64,000 nucleotides of DNA from Lentzea aerocolonigenes (GCF_000974445.1 NZ_BBOJ01000004.1:434001-498000); one strand, 5' to 3'; counted from the first letter of the stretch, positions 33,685 to 42,311 are shown. Made by a program: numbers and translations. The notes: a model not told the origin generated them from the sequence alone.

Positions 33685-35028
33685 ATGAGCGACCTGTTGA
33701 GGCTGGCCACCGCGGGCAGCGTGGACGACGGAAAGTCCACGCTCGTCGGCAGGCTGCTCTACGACACCAAGTCCGTGCTCGCGGACACGCTCGACGCCGT
33801 GCACCGCGCGAGCGCCGACCGGGGTCTCGCGACGCCGGACCTGTCGCTGCTGGTCGACGGCCTGCGCTCGGAACGCGAGCAGGGCATCACGATCGACGTG
33901 GCGTACCGGTACTTCGCGACGCCCAAGCGCAGCTTCGTCCTCGCGGACACCCCCGGCCACGTGCAGTACACCCGCAACACCGTCACCGGTGCCTCCACCG
34001 CGCAGCTCGCGGTCCTGCTCGTCGACGCGCGCAAGGGCGTCATCGAGCAGACCCGCCGCCACGCCGCGGTTCTCGCGCTGCTCGGGGTGCCGAGGCTCGT
34101 CCTCGCGGTCAACAAGATCGACCTCGTGGACTACGACGAGGTGACGTTCTCCCGCATCGCCAAGGAGTTCACGGCTCACGCCACCGCACTCGGCTACACC
34201 GAGGACGCGGTGGTCGAGATCCCGGTGTCCGCGCTGGCCGGCGACAACGTCGTGGAGAAGTCCGCGAACACGCCGTGGTACTCCGGCCCGACCCTGCTGG
34301 AGCACCTCGAGAACGTGCCGGTCGAGCCGGACCCGCACGACGCGCCGTTCCGGTTCCCCGTGCAGTACGTGATCCGCCCGCGCACGGCCGAGCACCTCGA
34401 CTACCGCGGTTACGCCGGTCTGGTCGCGGCGGGCACGGTCAAGCCGGGTGACGAGATCGTCGTGCTGCCCTCGGGCCGCCGCTCGACCGTGACGAAGATC
34501 GACACGGCGGACGGCGAACTGCCGGAGGCGGCGGCGGGTCAGTCCGTCACGCTGTTGCTGGCCGACGACATCGACATCTCGCGCGGCGACCTGATCTCGG
34601 TGGCGGGCAACGAGCCCAAGGTCACCGACGAGCTGGACGCCACGCTCTGCTGGCTCGCGGAGAAGCCACTGCGCGCCGGCGCCCGAGTTCTCGTCAAGCA
34701 CGGCACGCGCACCGTGCAGGCGATGGTCACCGAGCTGCGCGACCGCTTCGACGAGCAGACGCTGTCCAGTGTGGACAGTCCGGCGTCGTTGGAGCTCAAC
34801 GAGATCGGTCGCGTGGCCCTGCGCCTCGCAGAGGAAGTACCGCTGGACGACTACAGCTTCAGCAGGCGAACCGGGTCGTTCCTGGTGATCGACGCGAGCG
34901 ATGGTTCCACGCTCGCGGCTGGGCTGGTCGGAGCTCCGCTGCCGCTGCTCGAGGACGGCGTGGAGAGCTGTACCGGGGGTAGCGCCGCTACCCCGGACGA
35001 CCACGCCCTCGTCTCCCCCGGTCCCTGA
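33685..35028 (+). CDS. cysN: Sulfate adenylyltransferase large subunit (GTPase)
   Basis: 447-residue EF-Tu-like GTPase that drives APS formation with CysD. G1 is GSVDDGKST, G3 DTPGHVQYTRN and G4 NKID in LAVNKIDLVD, with beta-barrel domains II and III after residue 220. It lacks the fused APS kinase found in CysNC proteins of about 600 residues. The start ATG immediately follows the cysD stop TAA. Consistent with the 4Fe-4S APS reductase encoded upstream. Confidence 0.96.
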   Translation: MSDLLRLATAGSVDDGKSTLVGRLLYDTKSVLADTLDAVHRASADRGLATPDLSLLVDGLRSEREQGITIDVAYRYFATPKRSFVLADTPGHVQYTRNTVTGASTAQLAVLLVDARKGVIEQTRRHAAVLALLGVPRLVLAVNKIDLVDYDEVTFSRIAKEFTAHATALGYTEDAVVEIPVSALAGDNVVEKSANTPWYSGPTLLEHLENVPVEPDPHDAPFRFPVQYVIRPRTAEHLDYRGYAGLVAAGTVKPGDEIVVLPSGRRSTVTKIDTADGELPEAAAGQSVTLLLADDIDISRGDLISVAGNEPKVTDELDATLCWLAEKPLRAGARVLVKHGTRTVQAMVTELRDRFDEQTLSSVDSPASLELNEIGRVALRLAEEVPLDDYSFSRRTGSFLVIDASDGSTLAAGLVGAPLPLLEDGVESCTGGSAATPDDHALVSPGP

Positions 35029-35042
35029 AAGGCCACACAGCC

Positions 35043-36092
35043 GTGAACCTCAAGCCCGCCGTTGCCATCGCACTCATCGCACTGACAGCTCTCTCCGGTT
35101 GCAGCCGCCGCGCCACCGAAGACGCTCCTGCCGCCCAGTCGAAGGGTGCCGCGACCGAGGTCCGCCTCGGGTACTTCCCGAACGTGACCCACGCCGCCGC
35201 GCTGATCGGCGTCGAGAAGGGCTTGTTCGCCAAGGAGCTCGGCAACACCAAGCTCACGACGCAGACGTTCAACGCGGGCCCCGACGAGGTGAACGCGCTG
35301 CTGGGCGAGTCGCTCGACATCGCCTACATCGGTTCCGGACCGGCCATCAACGCCTACTCGAAGTCCAAGGGCGAAGCCGTCAAGCTCATCGCCGGTGCCA
35401 CGTCCGGTGGCGCGCAGCTGGTCGTGAAGCCCGAGATCAACTCGGTCGAGGACCTCAAGGGCAAGACGGTCGCCACCCCGCAGCTGGCGAACACGCAGGA
35501 CGTGGCGCTGAAGAAGTACCTGGCGGAGAAGAACCTGACCGGCCAGGTCACCGTCCAGAACGTGGAGAACGCGCAGTCGCTCGACCTGTTCAAGAAGGGC
35601 GACATCCAGGGCGCGTGGGCTCCGGAGCCGTGGTCGTCACGCCTGGTGGCCGAGGCAGGCGCGAAGGTGCTGCTGGACGAGAAGACCCTGTGGGAGGGCG
35701 GGCAGTTCCCGACCACGGTGGTGATCGTGCGGACGAAGTTCCTGCAGGAGCACCCGGAGACGGTCGAGGCCGTGCTCAAGGGCCACGTCGCGGCGATCGA
35801 CTGGGCGAAGGCGAACAAGGACGAGGCCAAGACCACCGTCAACGCGGCGCTCGAGAAGCTCACGTCGAAGAAGCTCGGTGACAAGATCCTCGCCTCCGCG
35901 TGGGACCACATCGAGCTCACGACCGACGCGCAGGCCAAGACCTTCCCGCAGCTCGCGAAGGACGCGGTGACCGCGGGTGTGGCCAAGGAGGCCGCGAACG
36001 TCGCCGGGTACGCCGACTTCACGTTGCTGAACAAGGTTCTTCTGGCACAGGGCAAGCCGCAGGTGCAAGCAGCCGGTCTGGACAAGAAGTAA
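35043..36092 (+). CDS. ABC transporter substrate-binding lipoprotein, SsuA/TauA type
   Basis: 349-residue lipoprotein: signal peptide with lipobox LSGC (Cys about residue 20), then a periplasmic-binding type 2 fold typical of the NitT/TauT/SsuA group (VRLGYFPNVTHAAALIGVEK, GSGPAINAYSKSKGEAVKLI, GKTVATPQLANTQDVALKKY, GAWAPEPWSSRLV). Being inside a sulfur-assimilation run with its own ATPase and permease, aliphatic sulfonates or a sulfur ester are the likely cargo; the exact ligand cannot be read from sequence. GTG start at 35043, 14 bp after cysN. Confidence 0.85.
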   Translation: MNLKPAVAIALIALTALSGCSRRATEDAPAAQSKGAATEVRLGYFPNVTHAAALIGVEKGLFAKELGNTKLTTQTFNAGPDEVNALLGESLDIAYIGSGPAINAYSKSKGEAVKLIAGATSGGAQLVVKPEINSVEDLKGKTVATPQLANTQDVALKKYLAEKNLTGQVTVQNVENAQSLDLFKKGDIQGAWAPEPWSSRLVAEAGAKVLLDEKTLWEGGQFPTTVVIVRTKFLQEHPETVEAVLKGHVAAIDWAKANKDEAKTTVNAALEKLTSKKLGDKILASAWDHIELTTDAQAKTFPQLAKDAVTAGVAKEAANVAGYADFTLLNKVLLAQGKPQVQAAGLDKK

Positions 36093-36114
36093 CTCTTCGA
36101 GGGGACACACGGAC

Positions 36115-36891
36115 ATGACCGCCACGCTCGAGACCACTGTTCTGTCTACTGTGGATACTGCCGTTGAACTGGCCGGCGTCCGCAAGGTGTTCGGCCACGG
36201 CAGCTCGGCCGTGGTGGCCCTCGACGGGGTTGACCTGAAGGTCAAGCCCGGCGAGTTCGTGTGCCTGCTCGGCGCTTCGGGCTGCGGCAAGAGCACGCTG
36301 CTGAACATCGTCGCCGGACTGGACGGCGCGACGTCGGGCTCGTTGCAGCTCAACACGTCCCGTCCGGCCGTGATGTTCCAGGAGCCCGCGCTCATGCCGT
36401 GGCTCACCGCCGCCCGCAACGTCGAGCTGGCGTTGCGCTTCGCGGGCGTCGGCCGGTTGGCGCGCAAGCGTCGTGCGCTGGAGCTGCTGGAACTGGTGCG
36501 GCTCGGCGACGTCGCGGACAAGCGTCCGCACGAGCTTTCCGGTGGTATGCGTCAGCGCGTGGCTCTGGCCCGTGCGCTGGCGTCCACCACCGTGTCCGCC
36601 GACGGCGCTCCCGCTCTGCTGCTGATGGACGAGCCGTTCGCGGCGTTGGACGCCATCACGCGTGACGTGCTGCAGAGCGAACTCCTGCGCGTGTGGGAGA
36701 CCACGAACACCGCGATCATCTTCGTGACGCACGACGTGCGCGAGGCCGTCCGTCTCGGCCAGCGCGTCGTGCTGCTGTCCTCGCGCCCCGGCCGTGTCGT
36801 GCGCGAGTGGGACGTCACCGACTCTTCGGACACGGTTCTCGACGAGATCAACACCCACCTGCGAGAGGTCATCAGTGGCCACGCCTCCTGA
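36115..36891 (+). CDS. ABC transporter ATP-binding protein, SsuB/TauB type
   Basis: 258-residue ATPase of the NitT/TauT branch. Walker A GASGCGKST, Q-loop in VMFQEPALMPWLTA, signature LSGGMRQRVALARAL, Walker B LLMDEPFAALD, H-loop IIFVTHDVREAV. The N-terminal 20 residues (TATLETTVLSTVDTAVELAG) precede the first strand. It follows the binding protein by 22 bp and overlaps the permease start by 17 bp, so all three parts are co-translated. Confidence 0.93.
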   Translation: MTATLETTVLSTVDTAVELAGVRKVFGHGSSAVVALDGVDLKVKPGEFVCLLGASGCGKSTLLNIVAGLDGATSGSLQLNTSRPAVMFQEPALMPWLTAARNVELALRFAGVGRLARKRRALELLELVRLGDVADKRPHELSGGMRQRVALARALASTTVSADGAPALLLMDEPFAALDAITRDVLQSELLRVWETTNTAIIFVTHDVREAVRLGQRVVLLSSRPGRVVREWDVTDSSDTVLDEINTHLREVISGHAS

Positions 36892-37747
36892 CACGCTCGA
36901 CAAGGTCGGCGCCGGCCTCGACGCGCTCGATGTGCCGGTGGAGGCGCACAAGCCGCCGTTGTGGCGCCGGTTCCTGAAGACGGGCGTGCCGCCGATCATC
37001 GCGTTCGCCCTGCTCCTGGGTGTGTGGCAAGCGTTGTGGGCGTCGGCTCTGCTGCCGGAGTTCCAGCTGCCCGCCCCGGTCAACGTGTGGAACGAGCTCG
37101 TGCGCAGCATCGGCACGGGCGAGGCGTTCAGCATCCTGTGGACCTCGTTGCACCGCGCGGTGTTCGGGTTCATCGCGGCGGTGCTGATTGCGACGCCGCT
37201 GGGTCTGCTGGTCGCCAAGGTGCGGGTGGTGCGCGCGGCGATCGGGTCGTTGCTGACGGGTCTGCAGTCACTTCCTTCGGTGGCCTGGGTTCCGGCGGCG
37301 ATCCTGTGGTTCGGCGTGACGCCGTCGACGATCTACTTCGTCGTGCTCATGGGCTCGGTGCCGTCGATCGCCAACGGCCTGGTGGCGGGCATCGACCAGA
37401 TCCCGCCGCTGCTCCCCCGCGTCGGACGTGCGCTGGGCGCGGGCCGGCTGGCCTCGGCGCGGCACATCCTGCTGCCCGCCGCACTACCCGGCTACCTGGC
37501 GGGCCTGAAGCAGGGCTGGGCGTTCTCGTGGCGGTCGCTGATGGCCGCGGAGATCATCGCGACCTCGCCGCAGCTCGGCACCGGGCTCGGCCAGTACCTG
37601 CACAACGGGTCGTCGTTGAACGACATCAACATGGTGATCGCGGCGATCTTCCTGATCCTGTTGGTGGGCATCGGGATCGAGCTGATGCTGTTCCGCCCGC
37701 TGGAGCGCGCCGTCCTGCGGGCTCGTGGACTGACGGGTGCGCTGTGA
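36875..37747 (+). CDS. ABC transporter permease, SsuC/TauC type
   Basis: 290-residue inner-membrane permease with about six helices and the binding-protein-dependent transport loop near residues 190-220 (GRALGAGRLASARHILLPAA, an EAA-like segment). The N-terminal 35 residues are cytoplasmic. The GTG at 36875 has GAGAGG six bases upstream and is preferred over in-frame codons further inside the ATPase gene. The chelatase GTG overlaps its TGA. Confidence 0.9.
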   Translation: MATPPDTLDKVGAGLDALDVPVEAHKPPLWRRFLKTGVPPIIAFALLLGVWQALWASALLPEFQLPAPVNVWNELVRSIGTGEAFSILWTSLHRAVFGFIAAVLIATPLGLLVAKVRVVRAAIGSLLTGLQSLPSVAWVPAAILWFGVTPSTIYFVVLMGSVPSIANGLVAGIDQIPPLLPRVGRALGAGRLASARHILLPAALPGYLAGLKQGWAFSWRSLMAAEIIATSPQLGTGLGQYLHNGSSLNDINMVIAAIFLILLVGIGIELMLFRPLERAVLRARGLTGAL

Positions 37748-38451
37748 CATCTTTTGGGACCCCGTTGATCGCGGTCGCGCACGGCAGCCGTGACCCGCGC
37801 TCGGCCGCGTCGATCCACGCACTGCTGGACGTCGTGCGGTCGTTGCGACCGGAGCTGGACGTCCGCGGCTGCTTCCTCGACCTGTGCGCGCCCCGGCTGA
37901 GCGACGTGCTGCGCGGACCGTCGGTGGTCGTACCCCTGTTGCTGGGCAAGGCTTACCACGCACGAGTCGACGTACCGGCCGCCGTCGCCGAGTCCCGCGT
38001 TCCCGCTGTCGTCACCGACGTCCTGGGGCCGGATCCGCGCCTCGAGTCGGCCGCGTTGCGCCGGCTGTCCGAGGCGGGCGTCGACTTCGGCGACTCCTCG
38101 CTCGGCGTGGTGCTCGCCGGTGCCGGGTCCTCGCACGCTCCCGCGAACGAGGCCGTGGCGCAGGTCGCCCGGCGGTGGGCTCGCGAGTCGGGCTGGGCGG
38201 GGGTCGAGGCGGCGTTCGCGTCGATCGCCTCGCCGACCGTGCCCGAGGCGATCGAACGGTTGAAGGCTCGCGGTGCCGCGCGGATCGCTGTCGCGTCGTG
38301 GTTCCTGGCGCCGGGACTGCTGCCGGACAAGGTCGCCTCGCTCGCCGGCGACGCCGTCATCGCCCAGCCGTTGGGTGACGACGTCGAGGTCGCGCAGCTC
38401 GTGCTGGACCGGTACGACCAGGCATTGGCGCGCCAGACCGTCGCCGCTTAG
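37744..38451 (+). CDS. Sirohydrochlorin ferrochelatase-like protein (CbiX family)
   Basis: 235-residue two-half CbiX-type chelatase that inserts metal into sirohydrochlorin. Each half shows the pattern: LIAVAHGSRDPRSAASIHAL, with His in the first half, and VVLAGAGSSHAPANEAVAQ, with His displaced, in the second. GPSVVVPLLLGKAYHARVDV follows in the first. In this operon it would supply siroheme for the sulfite reductase, as its mycobacterial neighbour does. GTG 37744 overlaps the permease stop. Last gene of the rightward sulfur run. Confidence 0.88.
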   Translation: MTSFGTPLIAVAHGSRDPRSAASIHALLDVVRSLRPELDVRGCFLDLCAPRLSDVLRGPSVVVPLLLGKAYHARVDVPAAVAESRVPAVVTDVLGPDPRLESAALRRLSEAGVDFGDSSLGVVLAGAGSSHAPANEAVAQVARRWARESGWAGVEAAFASIASPTVPEAIERLKARGAARIAVASWFLAPGLLPDKVASLAGDAVIAQPLGDDVEVAQLVLDRYDQALARQTVAA

Positions 38452-38918
38452 GCGGGGTCGTCCGACTGCACCCATTCCGGTAGCGGGCCGAGGTCGAACG
38501 GCCGGGCCACGGTCCGCCGGGCGATCCGCCACTCGCCGTCGTCGAGGCGGTACCGGTCGAGGTACGTGCCTCCGCCGGTGATCCACCCGGTCTCGATCCG
38601 AACGTGAACGATCACGTCGCTGCGCCCGGTCGCGGCCCCGTCCGCGCCGAGGTCGACGACGTGGTTGACGGTGCCGTGCTGCATGAGCGGGAACGCCTGC
38701 CACTGCCGTTGCACCGCCGCGCAGATCGCGTCGATCCCGACGTACACGTGGTCAGGATCGGTGCCGGTCTCCCACACCGCGTCCGCGGTCCAGACCGTTC
38801 GCCACAGGCCGAGATCACGGTGGTCGGCCGCGATGCAGTACCGGTGCGCGAGCGTGCGCAGAGCCAGTTCCGCCTCCAGCCGCTCGATCCGGGCGATGAG
38901 ATCACGTTGGTCGCTCAT
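38448..38918 (-). CDS. SnoaL-like NTF2-fold protein
   Basis: 156-residue protein of the SnoaL-like group with a helical start (DLIARIERLEAELALRTLAH), RYCIAADHRDLGLWRTVWTA, HVVDLGADGAATGRSDVIVH and GGGTYLDRYRLDDGEWRIAR. The HRYCxAxDHRD pattern occurs in actinobacterial bile-acid or steroid-type enzymes and in many unassigned proteins; no steroid genes are near. ATG at 38918 chosen over an upstream ATG that would add nine unrelated residues. It converges with the chelatase, overlapping by four bases. Confidence 0.72.
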   Translation of the reverse strand: MSDQRDLIARIERLEAELALRTLAHRYCIAADHRDLGLWRTVWTADAVWETGTDPDHVYVGIDAICAAVQRQWQAFPLMQHGTVNHVVDLGADGAATGRSDVIVHVRIETGWITGGGTYLDRYRLDDGEWRIARRTVARPFDLGPLPEWVQSDDPA

Positions 38919-38989
38919 GACCACCACTGTCGGCCACCGCCACAAGATCGAGTGCGCAGCGCCGTTCAGGCGATGTGAACTGTGAACTG

Positions 38990-39018
38990 TTGACGTGAAA
39001 CCTACTCATGAGTAGTCA
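38990..39018 (+). promoter_or_regulatory. Promoter with overlapping 14-bp palindromic operator
   Basis: TTGACG (38990-38995), a 17-bp spacer, then TAGTCA (39013-39018) form a good sigma70-type promoter for the secreted protein at 39073. The perfect palindrome CTACTCATGAGTAG (39002-39015) covers the spacer and the first half of the -10. A direct repeat TGTGAAC TGTGAAC lies just upstream (38975-38988). This geometry suits a dimeric repressor. Confidence 0.6.
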
Positions 39019-39072
39019 AGGGACTACGCCGCGTGCCGGAAGTGCCCCTCGTCCACTCAACGGGGAGAGGTC

Positions 39073-39684
39073 ATGAAGCTAGCCGGAATCGCATCCCTCG
39101 CACTGGTACCGATGCTGATGTTCGCCACCAACGCGTCAGCAGCCCCGCAGACCATCACCTACAAGCTCAGGGCGAGCGCCGCCGGGCAGTCGTCGGACTT
39201 CACGCTCGACCAGGGTGTCGACGCGAGTGCGCCCGCGAGCGTCGCGCCGAACGGCACGCTCAAGGTCACCATCGACCCCGCGCCCAACAAGATCCCGTCC
39301 GAGGCCGGTGGCCGCCAGGTCCGGGAGATCAAGGGGCTCGCGCTGAGGCTGCCGGTGCCCGCCAACTCGAAGTTCCAGTCCGCGTCGCTGGCGGGCGGTG
39401 CCGGGCTGGGCGGCACGCCGTCGATCGCCTTGCAGGGCAACGACGTCGTGCTGAGCGTGCCCGGCCCGATCAAGGGCGGTGCCGACTTCGAGCTGCCGAC
39501 GGTCACGATCAACCTGCAGGCCGGCGGTACCGGCACGATCACCACGAAGCTCGGTGGCACGAGCTACGACGCCCCCGGCCTCACGTTCACCGCGGTCGTC
39601 ACGGTGATCGGGTTCCCGATCAACGCCGCCGCGAAGGGCTACCCCGACCCGAGCCCCGTCCTCACGACGACGACCATCGGCTAG
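39073..39684 (+). CDS. Secreted beta-rich protein of unknown function
   Basis: 203-residue exported protein. Signal peptide MKLAGIASLALVPMLMFATN with cleavage near ASA. The mature part is Gly/Ala/Thr-rich beta-sheet (QTITYKLRASAAGQSSDFTL, VTINLQAGGTGTITTKLGGT) without Cys. GGGGAGAGG precedes the ATG by a few bases. The unusually clear promoter and operator upstream suggest regulated, strong expression. I do not recognise a specific family; a cell-surface or matrix protein is possible. Confidence 0.7.
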   Translation: MKLAGIASLALVPMLMFATNASAAPQTITYKLRASAAGQSSDFTLDQGVDASAPASVAPNGTLKVTIDPAPNKIPSEAGGRQVREIKGLALRLPVPANSKFQSASLAGGAGLGGTPSIALQGNDVVLSVPGPIKGGADFELPTVTINLQAGGTGTITTKLGGTSYDAPGLTFTAVVTVIGFPINAAAKGYPDPSPVLTTTTIG

Positions 39685-39714
39685 AAAGCGTGATGCCCCA
39701 ACCCCTGCCGGGCA

Positions 39715-40149
39715 TCACGTGACAGCCGCGACGAGTTTGGTCATGGTCTCGAGCGTCGTGCGCAGGTCTTCCACCGAGACCTGCGCACCGACGCGGTTCG
39801 CCCACTCGTGCTGGATGTCGCGCAACCGGTCGATCGCCGCGTAACCGTCGGCGGTGGGCCGGAGCAGCTTCGCGCGGGCGTGGGCCGGGTTCGGCAGGTA
39901 CTCCGCCAAACCCTTGTCCACCAACAGGTCCGCGATCCGCTGCACCGACTGCCGCGTCAGCCCGATCTCCCGCGCGATCCCGGACACCGACATCGGCTCG
40001 CGCAGCACCGGACCCAGCACCTGCCACCACGCCGCGGTCAGGCCGACAGGCTTCGTCATCACCTCGGCCGCGTCGAGAAACGCTCCGTACAACCGGAAAG
40101 TCCTCATCACGACGTCGGTGAGGACGTCGCCCGCCTCAGTCCTGGACAC
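39715..40149 (-). CDS. MarR-family transcriptional regulator
   Basis: 144-residue winged-helix regulator: helix MRTFRLYGAFLDAAEVM, HTH region VSGIAREIGLTRQSVQRIAD, LVDKGLAEYLPNPAHAR and wing RAKLLRPTADGYAAI, then a dimerisation helix. The GTG at 40149 overlaps the end of the DJ-1 gene by 14 bp, so it is the second gene of that leftward operon. The likely targets are the tandem operators at 40753-40787 that cover the operon's own promoter. Confidence 0.85.
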   Translation of the reverse strand: MSRTEAGDVLTDVVMRTFRLYGAFLDAAEVMTKPVGLTAAWWQVLGPVLREPMSVSGIAREIGLTRQSVQRIADLLVDKGLAEYLPNPAHARAKLLRPTADGYAAIDRLRDIQHEWANRVGAQVSVEDLRTTLETMTKLVAAVT

Positions 40150-40753
40150 TCGCCACCAGCTTCCCGAACGCCTCCACCGTGTCGTCGCGGTTGAACTCGT
40201 ACCAGGCCCGCAACGTCTCCGGCGTGAACGTCTCCAGCTCCGCCAGCACCTCCCGCGCGAACTCGAGCGCGCTCGCCCCGCCGGCCGTGATCACACCCTG
40301 GTCGCGCACGACGCGTTCGTCGCGGTAGAGCGCCGCGCCACCGTAGGAACCAAGTCCCTCGAGGAAGTTCGACGTGTGCGCCACGTCGTCGAGCAGCCCC
40401 TCGGCCGCCAGCGCGACCGTCGCGCCGCAGATCGCCGCGACCGGCTTGCCCGCCTCGCGGAACCGTCGCGCGAGCTTGCCGAACGCGGCCAGCTCACCGC
40501 TTTCCCACCCGTTGCCGCCCGGCAGCACGAGCATCGCGGCGTCGTCGAGCGACACGTCCCCGATCGCGATGTCCGGCAGCATCCGCACACCGCCGAGCGT
40601 GCGGATCGGGTCCGTCGTGAGCCCGACCGTCCTGATCTCGTAGCGGCCCGGCCGCTGCTGGAACTGCTGGAGGCTCACCTGAGCCGCCACGTGGCCGTAC
40701 TCCCAGTCGGCGAGCTCGTCGGCCAGAACCAGGTACACCGTGTTCATCCCCAT
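40136..40753 (-). CDS. DJ-1/PfpI-family protein
   Basis: 205-residue glutamine-amidotransferase-like fold with the Cys nucleophile in AICGATVALA, preceded by VLPGGNGWESGEL and followed by ITAGGASALEFAREVL. The family includes glyoxalase/deglycase-like enzymes and regulators; the reaction is unassigned. ATG 40753 has AGGA seven bases upstream, and that AGGA is inside the first operator; ATG 40747 is the alternative. Followed by the MarR gene with an overlap, giving an inducible stress-type pair. Confidence 0.82.
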   Translation of the reverse strand: MGMNTVYLVLADELADWEYGHVAAQVSLQQFQQRPGRYEIRTVGLTTDPIRTLGGVRMLPDIAIGDVSLDDAAMLVLPGGNGWESGELAAFGKLARRFREAGKPVAAICGATVALAAEGLLDDVAHTSNFLEGLGSYGGAALYRDERVVRDQGVITAGGASALEFAREVLAELETFTPETLRAWYEFNRDDTVEAFGKLVASVQD

Positions 40754-40789
40754 GACAGCATCCTGTCAAATACGACAGCATGCTGTCAA
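40753..40789. promoter_or_regulatory. Tandem GACAGCATSCTGTC operators over the DJ-1/MarR promoter
   Basis: Two copies centred 20 bp apart: TGACAGCATCCTGTCA (40753-40768) and the perfect GACAGCATGCTGTC (40774-40787). On the minus strand a TTGACA -35 box (plus-strand TGTCAA, 40784-40789) overlaps the second copy, with CAGGAT as a -10 about 18 bp on. A MarR dimer on each site would block its own operon; the divergent enoyl-CoA hydratase start at 40815 may be co-regulated. Confidence 0.65.
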
Positions 40790-40814
40790 TGCCTCGCCAG
40801 CTAAGGTCTGCCCC

Positions 40815-41591
40815 ATGGCAGACGAGCTGGTCCACTACGAGGTGCAGCGTGGCATCGCGACGATCACGCTGGACTCTCCCCACAACCGCAACGCCCTGTC
40901 CGCGCAGCTGCGCCGGGAGCTCAAGGAGCACCTGACCCGAGCAGCAAGCGACGACCAGGTGCGCGTGGTCGTGCTCACCCACACGGGCACCGTGTTCTGT
41001 TCCGGTATGGACCTCAAGGAGGCCGCCGGCGCGAGCGCGGGTGACCAGGGGGTCAACGAGTTCCCGGCGATCCTCGAGCAGATCTGGACCAGCCCCAAGC
41101 CGGTCGTCGCCGCGCTCAAGGGACCGGCCCGCGCCGGCGGGGTCGGCATCGTCGCGGCCTGCGACATCGCCGTCGCCGCCAACGAGGCCACGTTCGCGTT
41201 CAGCGAGGTCAGGATCGGCGTGGTCCCGGCCGTCATCTCGGTGACCGTGCTGCCGCGACTGCTCCCCCGCCAGGCCCACGAGCTGTTCCTCACCGGCGAG
41301 GCGTTCGACGCCCAGCGCGCCCAGGACATCGGCCTGCTCAACTCCGCCGTGCCGGTGGACGGCGTCGACGCCGAGGTCCGCCGCTACACCGACATGCTCG
41401 CGCTCGGCGCACCCGACGCGCTGGCCGCCACCAAGCAGATGCTCCAGCAGGAGCGGTCCACGAACCTCGGCGAGGTCTTCGCGGACATGCTGAAGCTGTC
41501 GGCGCAGCACTTCGGCGGGCCGGAGGGCCAGGAGGGCATCACGGCGTTCAAGGAGAAGCGCAAGCCCTCCTGGGTGCCTGCCGAGGACTAG
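40815..41591 (+). CDS. Enoyl-CoA hydratase/isomerase family protein
   Basis: 258-residue crotonase-fold enzyme. Oxyanion-hole and CoA-binding segments: SPHNRNALSAQLRRELKEHL, VLTHTGTVFCSGMDLKEAAG, GPARAGGVGIVAACDIAVAA, FAFSEVRIGVVPAVISVTVL. The GMDL and AGGVG loops are intact. The usual second catalytic Glu is replaced in the AGGVGIVAACD region, so isomerase or hydratase type is open. ATG 40815 gives the normal N-terminus (ADELVHYEVQRGIATITLDS). It faces the DJ-1/MarR operon across the tandem operators. Confidence 0.88.
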   Translation: MADELVHYEVQRGIATITLDSPHNRNALSAQLRRELKEHLTRAASDDQVRVVVLTHTGTVFCSGMDLKEAAGASAGDQGVNEFPAILEQIWTSPKPVVAALKGPARAGGVGIVAACDIAVAANEATFAFSEVRIGVVPAVISVTVLPRLLPRQAHELFLTGEAFDAQRAQDIGLLNSAVPVDGVDAEVRRYTDMLALGAPDALAATKQMLQQERSTNLGEVFADMLKLSAQHFGGPEGQEGITAFKEKRKPSWVPAED

Positions 41592-42004
41592 AACCAGCCG
41601 GTGCACTCGATCACGCCCTGCGACGAACCGCAGGCGCGCATGACCTTGCCGTCGTTCTTGAACGGTTCGGTGTACTTCGCGGTGCCCGAGTCGATCCTGG
41701 TGTACCCGAGGAACCCCTCGTGCGAGTTGGCCGAGGGGTCCTTGCGGTCCGTCCAGATCTCCTCGCCGGGCGTGCCGTAGGAGATGCGGCCCCACGCGCA
41801 CTTGGACTTGTTCGACGCGCGCAGCTCGATCACGCGGCCGTTCTGCATGGTCACCGGGTTGTCGCCGTCGATCGTCTCGAACGGCGTGAAAGGCCCCTCC
41901 TGCGAGCAGTCGGGGTCACCGGCGAACGAGACCGCCGGACAAAGCGCACCTACAACCACCACGACGCCGAGCGCACAGCTCAAGCGGCGGAATTGCGTTC
42001 CCAT
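41588..42004 (-). CDS. Secreted DUF2690-like protein
   Basis: 138-residue exported protein with signal peptide (RRLSCALGVVVVVGALCPAV, cleavage near SFA). The mature domain starts with a Cys (DPDCSQEGPF) and contains VIELRASNKSKCAWGRI, the pattern of DUF2690 proteins in actinobacteria, and ends with ACGSSQGVIECTGWF, giving two probable disulfides. Extracellular, role unknown. It overlaps the convergent enoyl-CoA hydratase by four bases and lies 43 bp from the barstar gene. Confidence 0.72.
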   Translation of the reverse strand: MGTQFRRLSCALGVVVVVGALCPAVSFAGDPDCSQEGPFTPFETIDGDNPVTMQNGRVIELRASNKSKCAWGRISYGTPGEEIWTDRKDPSANSHEGFLGYTRIDSGTAKYTEPFKNDGKVMRACGSSQGVIECTGWF

Positions 42005-42047
42005 GGAGCTGCACTGTCCACTCCGGACAGGAAAACCGCAGTCCGAG

Positions 42048-42311
42048 TCACCGTTCCGTGCGAATCACCCGGATTTTTCTGTCACCTGATTCAGCGGTCC
42101 GTTTCGCAGCGTCACGCAGCACGTCCGCCACCGACGAGTCCAGGTCCGCGGGCACGACCAGCACGTACTCACCCTCGGGCAACCAGGAGAGATCGGTCAG
42201 GCTGTCGTACAACGCGTCCAGGTTCTGCCCGAACCACCCGGGAAAGTCCAGTGCCTGCGCAATGGCCGCGATGGCAGCCTTCTTCTCAGAAACGAGAATG
42301 TGTCGTTTCAT
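42048..42311 (-). CDS. Barstar-family ribonuclease inhibitor
   Basis: 87-residue intracellular inhibitor of guanyl-type RNases. It aligns with barstar across MKRHILVSEKKAAIAAIAQA, the key interaction segment FPGWFGQNLDALYDSLTDL (Tyr, Trp and Asp at the RNase-binding loop), WLPEGEYVLVVPADLD, and a closing strand. ATG 42311 overlaps the RNase stop (ATGA), the classic toxin-inhibitor coupling. No signal peptide, so it protects the cytoplasm from RNase before export. Confidence 0.9.
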   Translation of the reverse strand: MKRHILVSEKKAAIAAIAQALDFPGWFGQNLDALYDSLTDLSWLPEGEYVLVVPADLDSSVADVLRDAAKRTAESGDRKIRVIRTER

